In this document: piece after piece, positions 33,073 through 41,804 of the stretch
Layout of the letters: every line of letters starts with the position of its first letter
How positions within the stretch are numbered: the stretch's first letter is position 1
Assembly: GCF_016862075.1 (NCBI RefSeq)
Contig: NZ_BOMG01000021.1
Coordinates: 1 to 64,000 of the forward strand
DNA length: 64,000 nucleotides
Reading direction: 5' to 3'
DNA from: Actinoplanes couchii
GTDB taxonomy: Bacteria; Actinomycetota; Actinomycetes; Mycobacteriales; Micromonosporaceae
Translations under genes and position numbers: made by a program
Notes under the pieces: model-generated
Told to the model about the DNA's origin: nothing
Databases searched by the model: none
The model's input: only the letters and a program-made list of their open reading frames with translations

Positions 33073-35718
33073 ATGCGCGCGGGGGAGAGACTGTTCGGCC
33101 GGGACGGCGAGGTGGCGCTGCTCGATCGGCTCCTCGGGCGGGCGGCGTCGGCCCATGGCGGCGCCCTGGTGATCCGGGGCGAACCGGGAATCGGCAAGAC
33201 GGCCCTGCTGGAGTGGGTGTCCGAGGCCGCCGGGCAGCGCGACATGCGGGTGCTGACCGCCGCCGGGGTGGAGAACGAGTCGCGCCTGCCGTACGCCGCC
33301 CTGCACCAGCTGCTCTACCCGCTGAACCCGGCGAACCCGGTGCTGCGGGCCGCGTTCGGCCTGGCCGAGGGCCGTCCCGACCTGTACGCGGTGGCCCTGG
33401 CCGCCCTGGAGGTGATCGCCGACGCGGCGGCCCGGCGCCCGATCGCCCTGGTCATCGACGACCTGCACTGGCTCGACTCGGCCAGCGCGGACGTGCTCGC
33501 CTTCGTCGGCCGCCGGGTCGGCAGCGACGCGGTGCTGGCCGTCGGCGCGACCCGGACGGTGGCCGTGGACGACCCGCAACGCCGGTCCGGGATCGCCGAA
33601 CTGATGCTGGACCGGCTCACCGGCGACGACTCGGCGGCCCTGCTCGACACGCACGCCCCGCAACTGTCCCCGGCGGTGCGGGAACGCCTCCTGACCGAGG
33701 CGGCCGGGAATCCGCTGGCCCTGGTCGAGCTGCCCCGCAGCCCCGCGCCGGCCGGGGCGCCGACCGCGGCATGGCCGCTGAACAGCCGGTTGGAGGCGAC
33801 GTTCGCGGCCCGGGCGGGGGAGTTGGGCGTACCGGAGAGTGCCCTGCTGTTGATCCTGGCCGCGGACGCGGCGTGTGACGCGCGACGGCTGCTGGAGGCG
33901 GCGACCGAGACCGCCGGGGAACCGGTGACGGTGCGGCACGCCCAGCGGGCCATCGACACCGGGCTGATCGAGGCGGTCGGCAACGGGTTCCGGTTCCGGC
34001 ATCCACTGGTGCGGTCGGCGATCTACCAGCGCGCCCCGCTCGCCGCCCGGCTGGACGCGCACCGGTGCCTGGCCGCGCGGCTCACCGCGTTCCCGGACCG
34101 GCGGCTGTGGCACCTGGCGTCGGCGACCCTCGGCCCGGACGCCGACCTCGCCGCCGACCTGGAACGGCACGCCGAACAGGCCCGGCAGCGGGGCGCCACG
34201 ATGTCCGCGGTGGCCGCCCTGCAACGGGCCGCCGAACTGGCCGAACTCCCCGGGCAGAGCACCGCGCTGGTGTTGCGGGCCGCCGAACTGGCCAGCGAGA
34301 TCGGCGCCCGGCACGAGGTGGAGCGGCTGCTCACCGCGACCGACCTGTCCGCGCTCGGCCCGGCCGAACGGGCCCGGCTGGCCAACGTGCACGAGGTGGT
34401 GCGGTTCCAGCGGTTCACCGACCCGGCGCAGCGGGTCCGGGAGCTGATCGATGTCGCCGAGGCGGCCGGCGACGCCGAGTTGCGCACCCAGCTGCTGTGG
34501 CGGGCGGCGTCGCGCTGCTTCTTCCAGGCCACCGGGCCGGCCGCGGCCGACGCCCGGGCCCGGATCGCGGCGCTGGTCGACGGCGACGGCCCGCTGGAAC
34601 TGGCGATCCTCGCCTACACGGTGCCGGAGGAGCGCGGCGCGGAGATCCTGGACCGGCTGCAACGGCTGGCCGACGGCGGCGGCGGACCGGACGTGCTGCG
34701 GTTCCTCGGCAGCGCCGCGCTGGTGCTCGGCGACTTCGCCCGCAGCTCCGCGTGGCTGGACGAAGCGGTCGCCGACGCCCGCGCGCAGGGCCGGATGGCG
34801 GTGCTGGCCCGGCTGCTGACCAGCGCCAACTGGGGCCGGCTGTGGCTCGGCGGCTGGGACCAGGCCGGCGCCGAGCTGACCGAGTCACGCGCCCTGGTGC
34901 AGGACACCGGGGAGGTCTTCTACGCGGTCGCCTCGCAGACCAGCACCGGCGCGGTGGCGGCCATGCGCGGTGACCTGGACGAGGCGGAACGGCTGCTCGA
35001 CGAGGTGGCGACCAGTCCGCTCGCGGCCGGGATGAGCTACATCCAGATCGCCCGGGTCCAGGCCCGCGGTCTGGTCCATCTCTTCCGCGGGGAGATCACC
35101 GAGGCGTACGCGGTACTGGCGCGCACGTTCGACCCGGCGTCACCCACCTATCACCGTTTCATGCGCTGGTGGCTGGTCCCGGAGCTGCTGGACGCCGCGC
35201 TGGCCGCCCAGCGGGTGGACGAGGCCCGCGCGCTCGTCGCGGGGCTGCCCCGGGTGCCTTCGCCCATGATGATCATCGCCGCCGAGTATGCCGCCAGCCT
35301 GCTCGACGACGCGCCGATCGGCCCGGAGACCGCCCGCTGGCCGCTCTACCGGGCCCGCCTCCAACTGCACCGGGGCCGCACCGAACGCCGTAGGCACCGG
35401 ATCGGCGAGGCCCGCGACCTGCTCCGCGCCGCCCGGGACACCTTCGACACCCTCGGCGCGGTCCCGTGGGCCGAGATGGCCCGCACCGAGCTGCGGGCGG
35501 CCGGTGAGAGCAGCCGCCGCCGGGTGTCCTCGGCCCGGGAGAGTCTGTCCCCGCAGGAGATGCAGATCGCCGGCCTGGCCGCCGAGGGCCTGACCAACAG
35601 GCAGATCGCCGAGCGCCTGTTCCTGTCCCACCGCACGGTCGGCTCACATCTCTACCGCATCTACCCGAAACTGGGGGTGACCCGGCGAGCCCAGCTCGCC
35701 GGGGCCCTCACTCAGTGA
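33073..35718 (+). CDS. LuxR-family regulator with AAA ATPase (LAL type)
   Basis: 881 residues. Walker A is GEPGIGKT (36-43) and Walker B is LVIDDLHWLD (about 134-143). A winged-helix and TPR-like middle covers about 250-800, and a C-terminal LuxR HTH follows: LSPQEMQIAGLAAEGLTNRQIAERLFLSHRTVGSHLYRIYPKLGV. This is a large ATP-dependent activator of the MalT/LAL class. It is convergent with the alpha/beta hydrolase gene, overlapping it by seven bases. Its inducer and targets are not evident. A regulatory link with the flanking XRE/STAND genes is possible. Confidence 0.93.
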   Translation: MRAGERLFGRDGEVALLDRLLGRAASAHGGALVIRGEPGIGKTALLEWVSEAAGQRDMRVLTAAGVENESRLPYAALHQLLYPLNPANPVLRAAFGLAEGRPDLYAVALAALEVIADAAARRPIALVIDDLHWLDSASADVLAFVGRRVGSDAVLAVGATRTVAVDDPQRRSGIAELMLDRLTGDDSAALLDTHAPQLSPAVRERLLTEAAGNPLALVELPRSPAPAGAPTAAWPLNSRLEATFAARAGELGVPESALLLILAADAACDARRLLEAATETAGEPVTVRHAQRAIDTGLIEAVGNGFRFRHPLVRSAIYQRAPLAARLDAHRCLAARLTAFPDRRLWHLASATLGPDADLAADLERHAEQARQRGATMSAVAALQRAAELAELPGQSTALVLRAAELASEIGARHEVERLLTATDLSALGPAERARLANVHEVVRFQRFTDPAQRVRELIDVAEAAGDAELRTQLLWRAASRCFFQATGPAAADARARIAALVDGDGPLELAILAYTVPEERGAEILDRLQRLADGGGGPDVLRFLGSAALVLGDFARSSAWLDEAVADARAQGRMAVLARLLTSANWGRLWLGGWDQAGAELTESRALVQDTGEVFYAVASQTSTGAVAAMRGDLDEAERLLDEVATSPLAAGMSYIQIARVQARGLVHLFRGEITEAYAVLARTFDPASPTYHRFMRWWLVPELLDAALAAQRVDEARALVAGLPRVPSPMMIIAAEYAASLLDDAPIGPETARWPLYRARLQLHRGRTERRRHRIGEARDLLRAARDTFDTLGAVPWAEMARTELRAAGESSRRRVSSARESLSPQEMQIAGLAAEGLTNRQIAERLFLSHRTVGSHLYRIYPKLGVTRRAQLAGALTQ

Positions 35719-36506
35719 GCGTGGCGCAGCGCCCACTCCAGGGCGTGGTCGGCGACCGTCTCCCAGCCCGGCTCGCCGCAGGTCCAGTGTGAGCGGTCCG
35801 GGAACTCGTGGTACTCGGTGACCGTGCCCGGCGCCTTGTAGTGGGCGGCGTTCGACTTGTTCACACTCGGCGGCATGATGTGGTCCTTGCCGCCGCCGAT
35901 GAACAGCAGCGGGGCCCGGTCCGCGTTGTGGAAGTCCACCCAGGTCTCCTGCTTGCCGGGCTTGAAGTTGGCGATCAGCCCGTACGCCCAGATCCAGGAG
36001 CCGGGCGCCGGGATCGCGTACCGCTCGTACACCGCCCGCGCCTGGTCCTCCGGCAACGTGTTGGTGAACGCGTAGTGGAACTGCTCGGCGGTGAACCCGG
36101 CCGCCTCGTGCCGCGTCGACGGCTTGCCCAGGATCGGGAACAGCGACTTGAGCTGCGACGGCGGCGTCACCCGGATGCCCTCCGGCGGCGCCGAGTCGAT
36201 CACCACGCCGGCCGCGCCGTGCCCGCGGTCGAGCAGCAGCTGGGTCAGGGTGCCGCCGAACGAGTGACCGATGATGATCGGCTTCTCCGGCAGCGCGGTG
36301 ATGATCTTCTCCAGGTGGGCGACCGTCTCCGGCACGGTCAGCCGGGCGATCACGTCCGGATCGGCCCGCAGCGCCTCCACCTCGATGTCGAACCCCGGAT
36401 AGGCCGGGGCGACCACGGTGTGGCCCTTGGCCTGCAGATAGGGGATCCACTGCTCCCAGCTGCGCGGGGTGACCCACAGGCCGTGGACCAGGACGATCGT
36501 GCTCAT
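35712..36506 (-). CDS. Alpha/beta-fold hydrolase
   Basis: 264 residues. ATG follows gaggagaacccct. The oxyanion segment VLVHGLW is at the start. The nucleophile elbow GHSFGG has Ser82. The acid Asp is near 208 in GGGKDHIMP. The His is in FPDRSHWTCGEPGW. The family includes esterases, haloalkane-like and peptide hydrolases; the substrate is not predictable. No signal peptide is seen, so it is cytoplasmic. The gene lies between two large regulators and may be a target of either. Confidence 0.9.
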   Translation of the reverse strand: MSTIVLVHGLWVTPRSWEQWIPYLQAKGHTVVAPAYPGFDIEVEALRADPDVIARLTVPETVAHLEKIITALPEKPIIIGHSFGGTLTQLLLDRGHGAAGVVIDSAPPEGIRVTPPSQLKSLFPILGKPSTRHEAAGFTAEQFHYAFTNTLPEDQARAVYERYAIPAPGSWIWAYGLIANFKPGKQETWVDFHNADRAPLLFIGGGKDHIMPPSVNKSNAAHYKAPGTVTEYHEFPDRSHWTCGEPGWETVADHALEWALRHAH

Positions 36507-36527
36507 AGGGGTTCTCCTCGGTAGCCG

Positions 36528-38195
36528 CTACTGCTCCCAGCCAAGCAGCGGCGCCTGCGGCAGACCATGCAGAACATCAGGCAGAACCGTGCTCGCCTCG
36601 CGCAGCAGCGCCTGCGCGCGCACGCTGTCGCCGGTGGCCGCGCACGCCCACCCGAGCACCATCGCCGCCTGCCCGCGCAACGGGGAACCGGCCGCCGCCG
36701 GCCACGCCTGCTCGGCGGTGCTGCGGGCCTCCGCCCACCGGCCGCAGTCGCCGAGCGCCCGGGCCAGGCAGACCGACGCGGTGACCCGGGCGATCCGGTG
36801 CGGGCCGGGCGGCAGCGGGCGCCGGTCCAGCTCGTCCAGGGCCCGCTGATATTGAGCGACCGCCGCGGCGCCGCGGCCCCGGCTCTCGTGCAGGACCCCG
36901 AGGGTGACCATGGCCTGCACGTAGCGGGCCCGGTCGCCGTACGCGGTGAACCACGGCCCGGCCGCGACCATGGTGTCCGTCGACCACCGGTGCAGCCGCT
37001 GCCGGACTGCGGCCCGCAGCTCGGCCGGCTCCTCGGCGCGCAACCGGTCGGCGGCGAACAGGCGCAGCAGGTCGTGCAGGCGGTAGCGGTCGAAGCCGTC
37101 CGGCCGGACCAGCCCGCGTTTGGCCAGCTCCTCCAGCACGTCCTCGGCGTCGTCGGGCTCGCACTCGGCCAGCACCGCCGCGGTGGCCGCCGAGAACGGA
37201 CCGGGAGCCAGATGCGCGGTACGCCGGAACAGCAGCCGTGCCGGCTCCGGAAGCCGCCGGTAGGAGACCGCGAACGCCGTCTCCACCCCGAGCGCGCTCA
37301 GCCGGCGGTCGGCGTCGGCCAGCCGGGTGGCCAGGCCCGCCATCGAGTCGCCCGGCCGCCCGGCGATCCGCAGCGCCAGCGGCAGATGACCGCAGAGCCG
37401 GGCGACCCGCGCCACCTCCTCGTCGGTGCCCCGGTCCGGCCCGGACACCGTGCGCAGCAGCTCCGCGGACTCGGCCGGGGTGAACGGGTCGAGCGCGATC
37501 CGCAGCACCGCCTCCAGGCCACCGAGCGCCCGGCGGCTGGTGATCAGGACGAGGCTGCGGCCGGAGGCGGGCAGCAGTGGGCGTACCTGCGCCTCGTCGG
37601 TCGCGTCGTCCAGGATGATCAGGCAGCGGCGCTGCCGCAGCACGTCCCGCAGCTGCCCGGTCCGTTCGGTGGGGTCCGCGGCGATCTGCCGCGGGCTGAC
37701 CGCGAGGGCCCGCAGCAGGGTGTTCTGCAGCGCGGCGACCCCGGCCGGCTCGCCGTCGCCGCCGAGGTCCAGATGGAACCGGCCGTCCGGGAACAGGTCC
37801 GCGTGCTGCTCGGCCAGCCGCAGCGCCAGCGCGCTCTTGCCGACACCCGGCGGCCCGTGCACCACCGCGACCGGGGTGCTGCCCGCGGCGTGCGCGGCGA
37901 TCCGGGCGAGCGGCTCGCGGCGGCCGGTGAAGAACGGGTCGGCGCGGGGCGGGCCGGCCGGGCGCCGTCGCCCCGCGGGCCGGGACCGGCGGGCCAGCGC
38001 GGTCAGTGATCCGGCATCCGGGTGGCCGAGGGCCGTGACGAGCGCCTTGACGGTACGCGGCCAGGGTGCCCGGCTCAGGCCGCGTTCCATGTCGCTGATC
38101 GCCCGGACGCTCACCCCCGACGACTCGGCCAGCCCCTCCAGGGTCAGTCCCGACACGAGGCGCAGTTCCCGCAGGCGTTCACCGAACACCCGCAC
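36528..38195 (-). CDS. XRE regulator with STAND/NB-ARC ATPase and TPR-like repeats
   Basis: About 555 residues from the GTG at 38195. The frame is also open to an ATG at 38234, but those 13 codons lie inside a perfect palindrome, so I prefer the internal start; no ribosome site is seen for either. The XRE HTH is LRLVSGLTLEGLAESSGVSVRAISDMERGLS. Walker A is GPPGVGKS and Walker B is CLIILDDA, followed by ITSRRAL. A winged-helix segment (RLHDLLRLFAADRL) and TPR-like helices to the C-terminus follow. The architecture is of the AfsR/SARP-like signal-responsive regulators but with an XRE domain. It probably binds its own upstream palindrome. Confidence 0.88.
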   Translation of the reverse strand: MRVFGERLRELRLVSGLTLEGLAESSGVSVRAISDMERGLSRAPWPRTVKALVTALGHPDAGSLTALARRSRPAGRRRPAGPPRADPFFTGRREPLARIAAHAAGSTPVAVVHGPPGVGKSALALRLAEQHADLFPDGRFHLDLGGDGEPAGVAALQNTLLRALAVSPRQIAADPTERTGQLRDVLRQRRCLIILDDATDEAQVRPLLPASGRSLVLITSRRALGGLEAVLRIALDPFTPAESAELLRTVSGPDRGTDEEVARVARLCGHLPLALRIAGRPGDSMAGLATRLADADRRLSALGVETAFAVSYRRLPEPARLLFRRTAHLAPGPFSAATAAVLAECEPDDAEDVLEELAKRGLVRPDGFDRYRLHDLLRLFAADRLRAEEPAELRAAVRQRLHRWSTDTMVAAGPWFTAYGDRARYVQAMVTLGVLHESRGRGAAAVAQYQRALDELDRRPLPPGPHRIARVTASVCLARALGDCGRWAEARSTAEQAWPAAAGSPLRGQAAMVLGWACAATGDSVRAQALLREASTVLPDVLHGLPQAPLLGWEQ

Positions 38196-38201
38196 ACGGT
38201 A

Positions 38202-38231
38202 ACGCCGGGACGTTACGAAACGTCCCGGCGT
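38202..38231. promoter_or_regulatory. Perfect 13-bp palindrome before the XRE/STAND regulator
   Basis: acgccgggacgtt (38202-38214), loop acga, then aacgtcccggcgt (38219-38231): arms pair perfectly over 13 bases. It lies directly upstream of the preferred GTG start. Either an autoregulatory operator or a leader hairpin would fit; the high symmetry with a 4-base centre favours an operator of 30 bases. Confidence 0.6.
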
Positions 38232-38247
38232 CATCGCACTGTGGAAT

Positions 38248-38323
38248 GTCGGGCGCCGCCGCGCCTTCGCTGAGAAGGTCAGGCGTTGCTGCGCCTTCGC
38301 CGGGTAGGTCAGGCGTTGCTGCG
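38248..38323. repeat. 30-bp tandem repeat at the 3' end of the MFS gene
   Basis: Units start at 38248, 38278 and 38308. Units 2 and 3 share the first 16 bases gtcaggcgttgctgcg exactly. Unit 3 contains the end and stop of the MFS gene, unit 2 repeats that stop 30 bases downstream, and unit 1 is more diverged (seven differences in 30). Confidence 0.85.
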
Positions 38324-39778
38324 GTGCAGCACGTGGATCTCGTCCGGCTCCTCCGGGACGTCGGTGACGCCCGCCGCGACCGCCTGCTCGTGCCGCTTGT
38401 GCGCCGACGGCAGCAGCAGCGCCGCCACCACTGCCAGCACCGCGACCCCGGCGCAGACCCAGAACCCGTAGGTGAACGCGTCGTCGGTCGGCAGCCCCTG
38501 CGGGGTGGTGTGCGAGGTGATGACCGCGGCCACGATCGCCGTGCCGATGCTGGAGCCGATGGTCCGGGCGATCGCGTTGACGCTCGTCGCCTCACCGGTC
38601 TGGGACGGCGGGACCGCCTCGATGATGGCGTTCGACATCGCGGCGAACGCGAAGCCGATGCCCGCGCCGGTCAGGATGCCGGAGGCCAGCACCTGCCAGA
38701 TCGCGCCGTGACCGACGGCCGGCAGGGCGAACGCGGCGACGACCAGGCCGGCGCCGAGGAACATCGGCAGCTTCGGGCCGAACTTCCGGTTCAGCATGCC
38801 GGAGATCGGTCCGAACAGGACCATCATCACCACGGTCGGGAGCAGGAACAGCCCGGCCTGGGAGACCGTCTTGCCGAACCCGTACCCGGTCGCCTCGGGC
38901 AGTTGAAGCAGTGTCGGCACCAGCAGGAACGTGCCGAACATCGCGAAGCCGAGGATCAGCGCCACCAGGTCGGTGGCCCACACGCCGCGGATCCGCATCA
39001 GCCGCATGTCGATCAGCGGCTCCTTGACCCGCAGCTCGACCAGCACGAACACCACCAGGCCGACCACGCCGAGGGCGATCAGGGCGATCGTCTCCGGGTC
39101 GCTCCAGCCCCACGCCTGGCCCTTGCTGATCGCCATCAGCAGGGATACCAGCGAGACCGACAGGATGGCCGCGCCGACCACGTCCAGCTTGCCCGGGGTG
39201 CGGACCGGCGACTCCTTCATCCCGAAGATCGCGCCGAACAGGGCGATCACCACCAGGACCAGCGGCAGCCAGAACAGCCAGTGCCAGGACAAGTGCTCGA
39301 CGATCGGGCCGGCCGCCACGATGCCGATGCCGGCGCCGATGCCGAAGATGGCCGAGACCAGGCCGACCGTGGTGGCGACCCGCTCGCGGGGCAGCTCGTC
39401 GCGGATCATGCCGATCGACAGCGGCATCATCGCGCCGCCGGCGCCCTGCAGGATCCGGCCGATGATCAGCACGGTGAGGTTGGTGGCGAGCGCCGAGACG
39501 ACCGCGCCGACCGCCAGGATCGACAGCACGATGATCAGCATCTTGCGCTTGCCGACCATGTCGCCGAGCCGGCCCAGGATCGGGGTCATCACCGACGCCG
39601 ACAGCAGGTAGGCGGTGACGATCCAGCTGACGTCGCTGGTCGAGACCTGCAGCTCGCGCCCGATCGTGGACAGGGCGGGGGACACCAGGGACTGGAGCAC
39701 CGCGAACGCCAGGCCGCCCAGCGCCAGGTAGAGCACCAGCAGGCCGCCGCCCCGGGGTTTGTCATCGGTAGTGGTCAT
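38309..39778 (-). CDS. MFS drug exporter, DHA2 family
   Basis: 489 residues with 14 predicted membrane helices. The family motifs are present: motif A in GRLGDMVGKRK between helices 2 and 3, and motif C-type Gly-rich segments (GAGIGIVAAGPIVE). It probably exports drugs or other small organics by proton antiport. It is transcribed divergently from a TetR gene across 92 bases containing two matching half-palindromic sites, so it is likely repressed by that TetR. The C-terminal coding end is one unit of a tandem repeat. Confidence 0.92.
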   Translation of the reverse strand: MTTTDDKPRGGGLLVLYLALGGLAFAVLQSLVSPALSTIGRELQVSTSDVSWIVTAYLLSASVMTPILGRLGDMVGKRKMLIIVLSILAVGAVVSALATNLTVLIIGRILQGAGGAMMPLSIGMIRDELPRERVATTVGLVSAIFGIGAGIGIVAAGPIVEHLSWHWLFWLPLVLVVIALFGAIFGMKESPVRTPGKLDVVGAAILSVSLVSLLMAISKGQAWGWSDPETIALIALGVVGLVVFVLVELRVKEPLIDMRLMRIRGVWATDLVALILGFAMFGTFLLVPTLLQLPEATGYGFGKTVSQAGLFLLPTVVMMVLFGPISGMLNRKFGPKLPMFLGAGLVVAAFALPAVGHGAIWQVLASGILTGAGIGFAFAAMSNAIIEAVPPSQTGEATSVNAIARTIGSSIGTAIVAAVITSHTTPQGLPTDDAFTYGFWVCAGVAVLAVVAALLLPSAHKRHEQAVAAGVTDVPEEPDEIHVLHRSNA

Positions 39779-39797
39779 GCCGTCCTCGACCTTGAGA

Positions 39798-39817
39798 AGT
39801 AAACGATTGCTGACTTA
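39798..39817. promoter_or_regulatory. Candidate TetR operator 1 (imperfect)
   Basis: AGTAAACGATTGCTGACTTA shares its left half (AGTAAACG) with the perfect site at 39839. The right half is degenerate. It lies nearer the MFS gene. Confidence 0.45.
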
Positions 39818-39838
39818 TTATCGGCCCTGGACGGGATG

Positions 39839-39855
39839 AGTAAACGGTTGTTTAC
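39839..39855. promoter_or_regulatory. Candidate TetR operator 2 (palindrome)
   Basis: GTAAAC-ggtt-GTTTAC (39840-39855) is a perfect 6-bp palindrome between the divergent MFS and TetR genes, 16 bases before the TetR start, well placed for repression and autoregulation. Confidence 0.65.
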
Positions 39856-39870
39856 GTCACACCGGATCGG

Positions 39871-40482
39871 GTGACGAACTGCGAAGATGTGCTGGTGACT
39901 TCTCCGAAACGCCGTCGTGACGCAGCGCAGACCCGCCAGGATCTGATCGACGTCGCCCGGCAACGGTTCGCCCACGACGGATACGCGGCGACCACCGTGC
40001 GGGAGATCGCCGACCAGGCCGGGGTCAACGTGGCCCTGATCAGCCGTTACTTCTCCTCGAAAGAGGGACTCTTCGAGGCCTGTCTGAACGGGGCCTTCAC
40101 CGACGTGCGCCGCGGCGCCGAAGAAACTTCTCCCGGCACGGAGGACTTCGCCGCCCGGCTGGCCCGGCGCCTCGGCGACCCGGCCTCCGACGATCGGATG
40201 CGCACCGGTCTGCTGCTGCTCATCCGTACCTCCGGCGACGAGCGCATCGACCAGATGCGCGGCGAGTTCCTGCGGACGATGAGCGAGAAGATGGCGGCCG
40301 GCGCGGGGCATCCGGTCCGGGCCGAGGGCGACCTGCTGCGGGCCCAGATGCTGCTGGCCGCGATCGTCGGCATCGTCATGCTGCGCAACACCGCCGGGAT
40401 GCAGCCGCTCGGCTCGGCCGGCGCCGACGATCTGCTGGAGCCGGTCACCGATCTGGTGGCGGCACTGCTCCCGCGTGTATGA
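39871..40482 (+). CDS. TetR-family transcriptional regulator
   Basis: 203 residues from the GTG at 39871; a second GTG at 39895, beginning TSPKRRR, is equally possible. The HTH contains ARQRFAHDGYAATTVREIADQAGVNVALISRYFSSKEGLFEACL. The C-terminal domain belongs to the TetR_C group that binds drug-like ligands. It is divergent from the DHA2 exporter and is its likely repressor through the GTAAAC/GTTTAC sites between them. Confidence 0.9.
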   Translation: MTNCEDVLVTSPKRRRDAAQTRQDLIDVARQRFAHDGYAATTVREIADQAGVNVALISRYFSSKEGLFEACLNGAFTDVRRGAEETSPGTEDFAARLARRLGDPASDDRMRTGLLLLIRTSGDERIDQMRGEFLRTMSEKMAAGAGHPVRAEGDLLRAQMLLAAIVGIVMLRNTAGMQPLGSAGADDLLEPVTDLVAALLPRV

Positions 40483-40560
40483 CCTGTTTGATATGACCCT
40501 CGCCGGACGGGGTGCTCCACACTGAGACCTGTCTATACAGGCAGGCGAACGGAGCCCCCC

Positions 40561-41751
40561 ATGCCCGGTCCCACCCGACGTCATCGGCGCATCGTCGCGC
40601 TGACCATCCCCCCGCTGGTCGGCCTGCTGGCCGGATTCATCGCGGTCCTGACCACGCCGACCGCGGCCTCCGCGGCGTCGCTCACCGTCGCCCAGGCGAT
40701 CAGCACCCAGACCGGCGCCAGCGGCACCGTCACCGGTTACATCGTCGGCGAGCCGACCGCCGACACCGTCGTCAAGTTCAGCGGCTTCACCGGCGACACC
40801 GCCCTCGCGATCGCCGACAGCGCGTCCACCACCAGCACCAGCAGCATGCTGTACGTGCAGATCACCAGCACGTACCGGTCGTCGTTCGGGCTGGCCACCA
40901 ACCCGTCGCTGATCGGCAAGCAGCTGACCGTCACCGGGACGCTGACCCCCTACTTCACCCCGCACGCCGGCCTCAAGTCGCCGACCGCCATGACACTCGG
41001 GGCGGGCTCCACCACCAGCCCCACCGCCACCGCCTCGGCCACCCCGACCGCGTCCAGCACCACCGACGCGTACTACGCCAACGCGATCGGCAAGACCGGC
41101 ACCAGCCTCAAGTCGTCACTGCACACCATCATCTCCACCGGCGTGACCAAGCTGTCGTACGACGGCGTCTGGACCGCCCTCAAGGTCACCGACCAGGACC
41201 CGTCGAACTCGTCGAACGTGCGGCTGTTCTACTCCAACATCAGCCGCTCCAAGACGCTCAACGGCGGCGACAGCGGCGACTGGAACCGCGAGCACGTCTG
41301 GGCGCAGTCGCACGGCGACTTCGGCACCGGCGCCGGCCCCGGCACCGACCTGCACCACCTGCGCCCCGAGGACGTCGCGGTCAATGCCCTGCGCGGCAAC
41401 CTCGACTTCGACAACGGCGGCAGCGCCGCCTCCGGCGCCACCGGCAACTACTACGACTCCGACTCGTGGGAGCCGCGCGCCGCGATCAAGGGCGACGTCG
41501 CCCGGATGCTGTTCTACATGGCGGTCCGCTACTCCGGCGACGACGGTTTCGCCGACCTGGAACTCAACAACACCACGGGCAACGGCAGCGTCCCCTACAT
41601 GGGCAAACTGTCCACCCTGAAGGCCTGGCACAACGCCGACCCGCCGGACGCCACGGAGAAGGCCCGCAACCAGACGATCTATGCCACCTACCAGAAGAAC
41701 CGCAACCCGTTCATCGACCACCCCGAGTGGGTCGCCTCGATCTGGGGCTGA
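40561..41751 (+). CDS. Secreted endonuclease I-family nuclease
   Basis: 396 residues with a Sec signal peptide (cleavage near ASAAS, residue about 39). An N-terminal OB-fold-like domain (about 45-140; TGYIVGEPTADTVVKFSGFTGDTALAIADS) and a Ser/Thr-rich linker precede the endonuclease I domain. The active site is in NREHVWAQSHGDFG (His of the beta-beta-alpha-metal fold) and DLHHLRPED. It probably degrades extracellular DNA or RNA for nutrients. Bacillus relatives (YhcR/YurI type) have the same function. It ends at a strong shared hairpin. Confidence 0.9.
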   Translation: MPGPTRRHRRIVALTIPPLVGLLAGFIAVLTTPTAASAASLTVAQAISTQTGASGTVTGYIVGEPTADTVVKFSGFTGDTALAIADSASTTSTSSMLYVQITSTYRSSFGLATNPSLIGKQLTVTGTLTPYFTPHAGLKSPTAMTLGAGSTTSPTATASATPTASSTTDAYYANAIGKTGTSLKSSLHTIISTGVTKLSYDGVWTALKVTDQDPSNSSNVRLFYSNISRSKTLNGGDSGDWNREHVWAQSHGDFGTGAGPGTDLHHLRPEDVAVNALRGNLDFDNGGSAASGATGNYYDSDSWEPRAAIKGDVARMLFYMAVRYSGDDGFADLELNNTTGNGSVPYMGKLSTLKAWHNADPPDATEKARNQTIYATYQKNRNPFIDHPEWVASIWG

Positions 41752-41766
41752 GGTTCCGTCAGTGCT

Positions 41767-41804
41767 CCGTGGCCACCGCCTACCCCCCAAGGCGGTGGCC
41801 ACGG
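41767..41804. terminator. Bidirectional hairpin between two convergent genes
   Basis: ccgtggccaccgcc (41767-41780) pairs perfectly over 14 bases with ggcggtggccacgg (41791-41804) across a 10-base loop. It lies 15 bases past the endonuclease stop and spans the last codons and stop of the histidine kinase on the other strand, so it can serve both transcripts. Confidence 0.8.
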
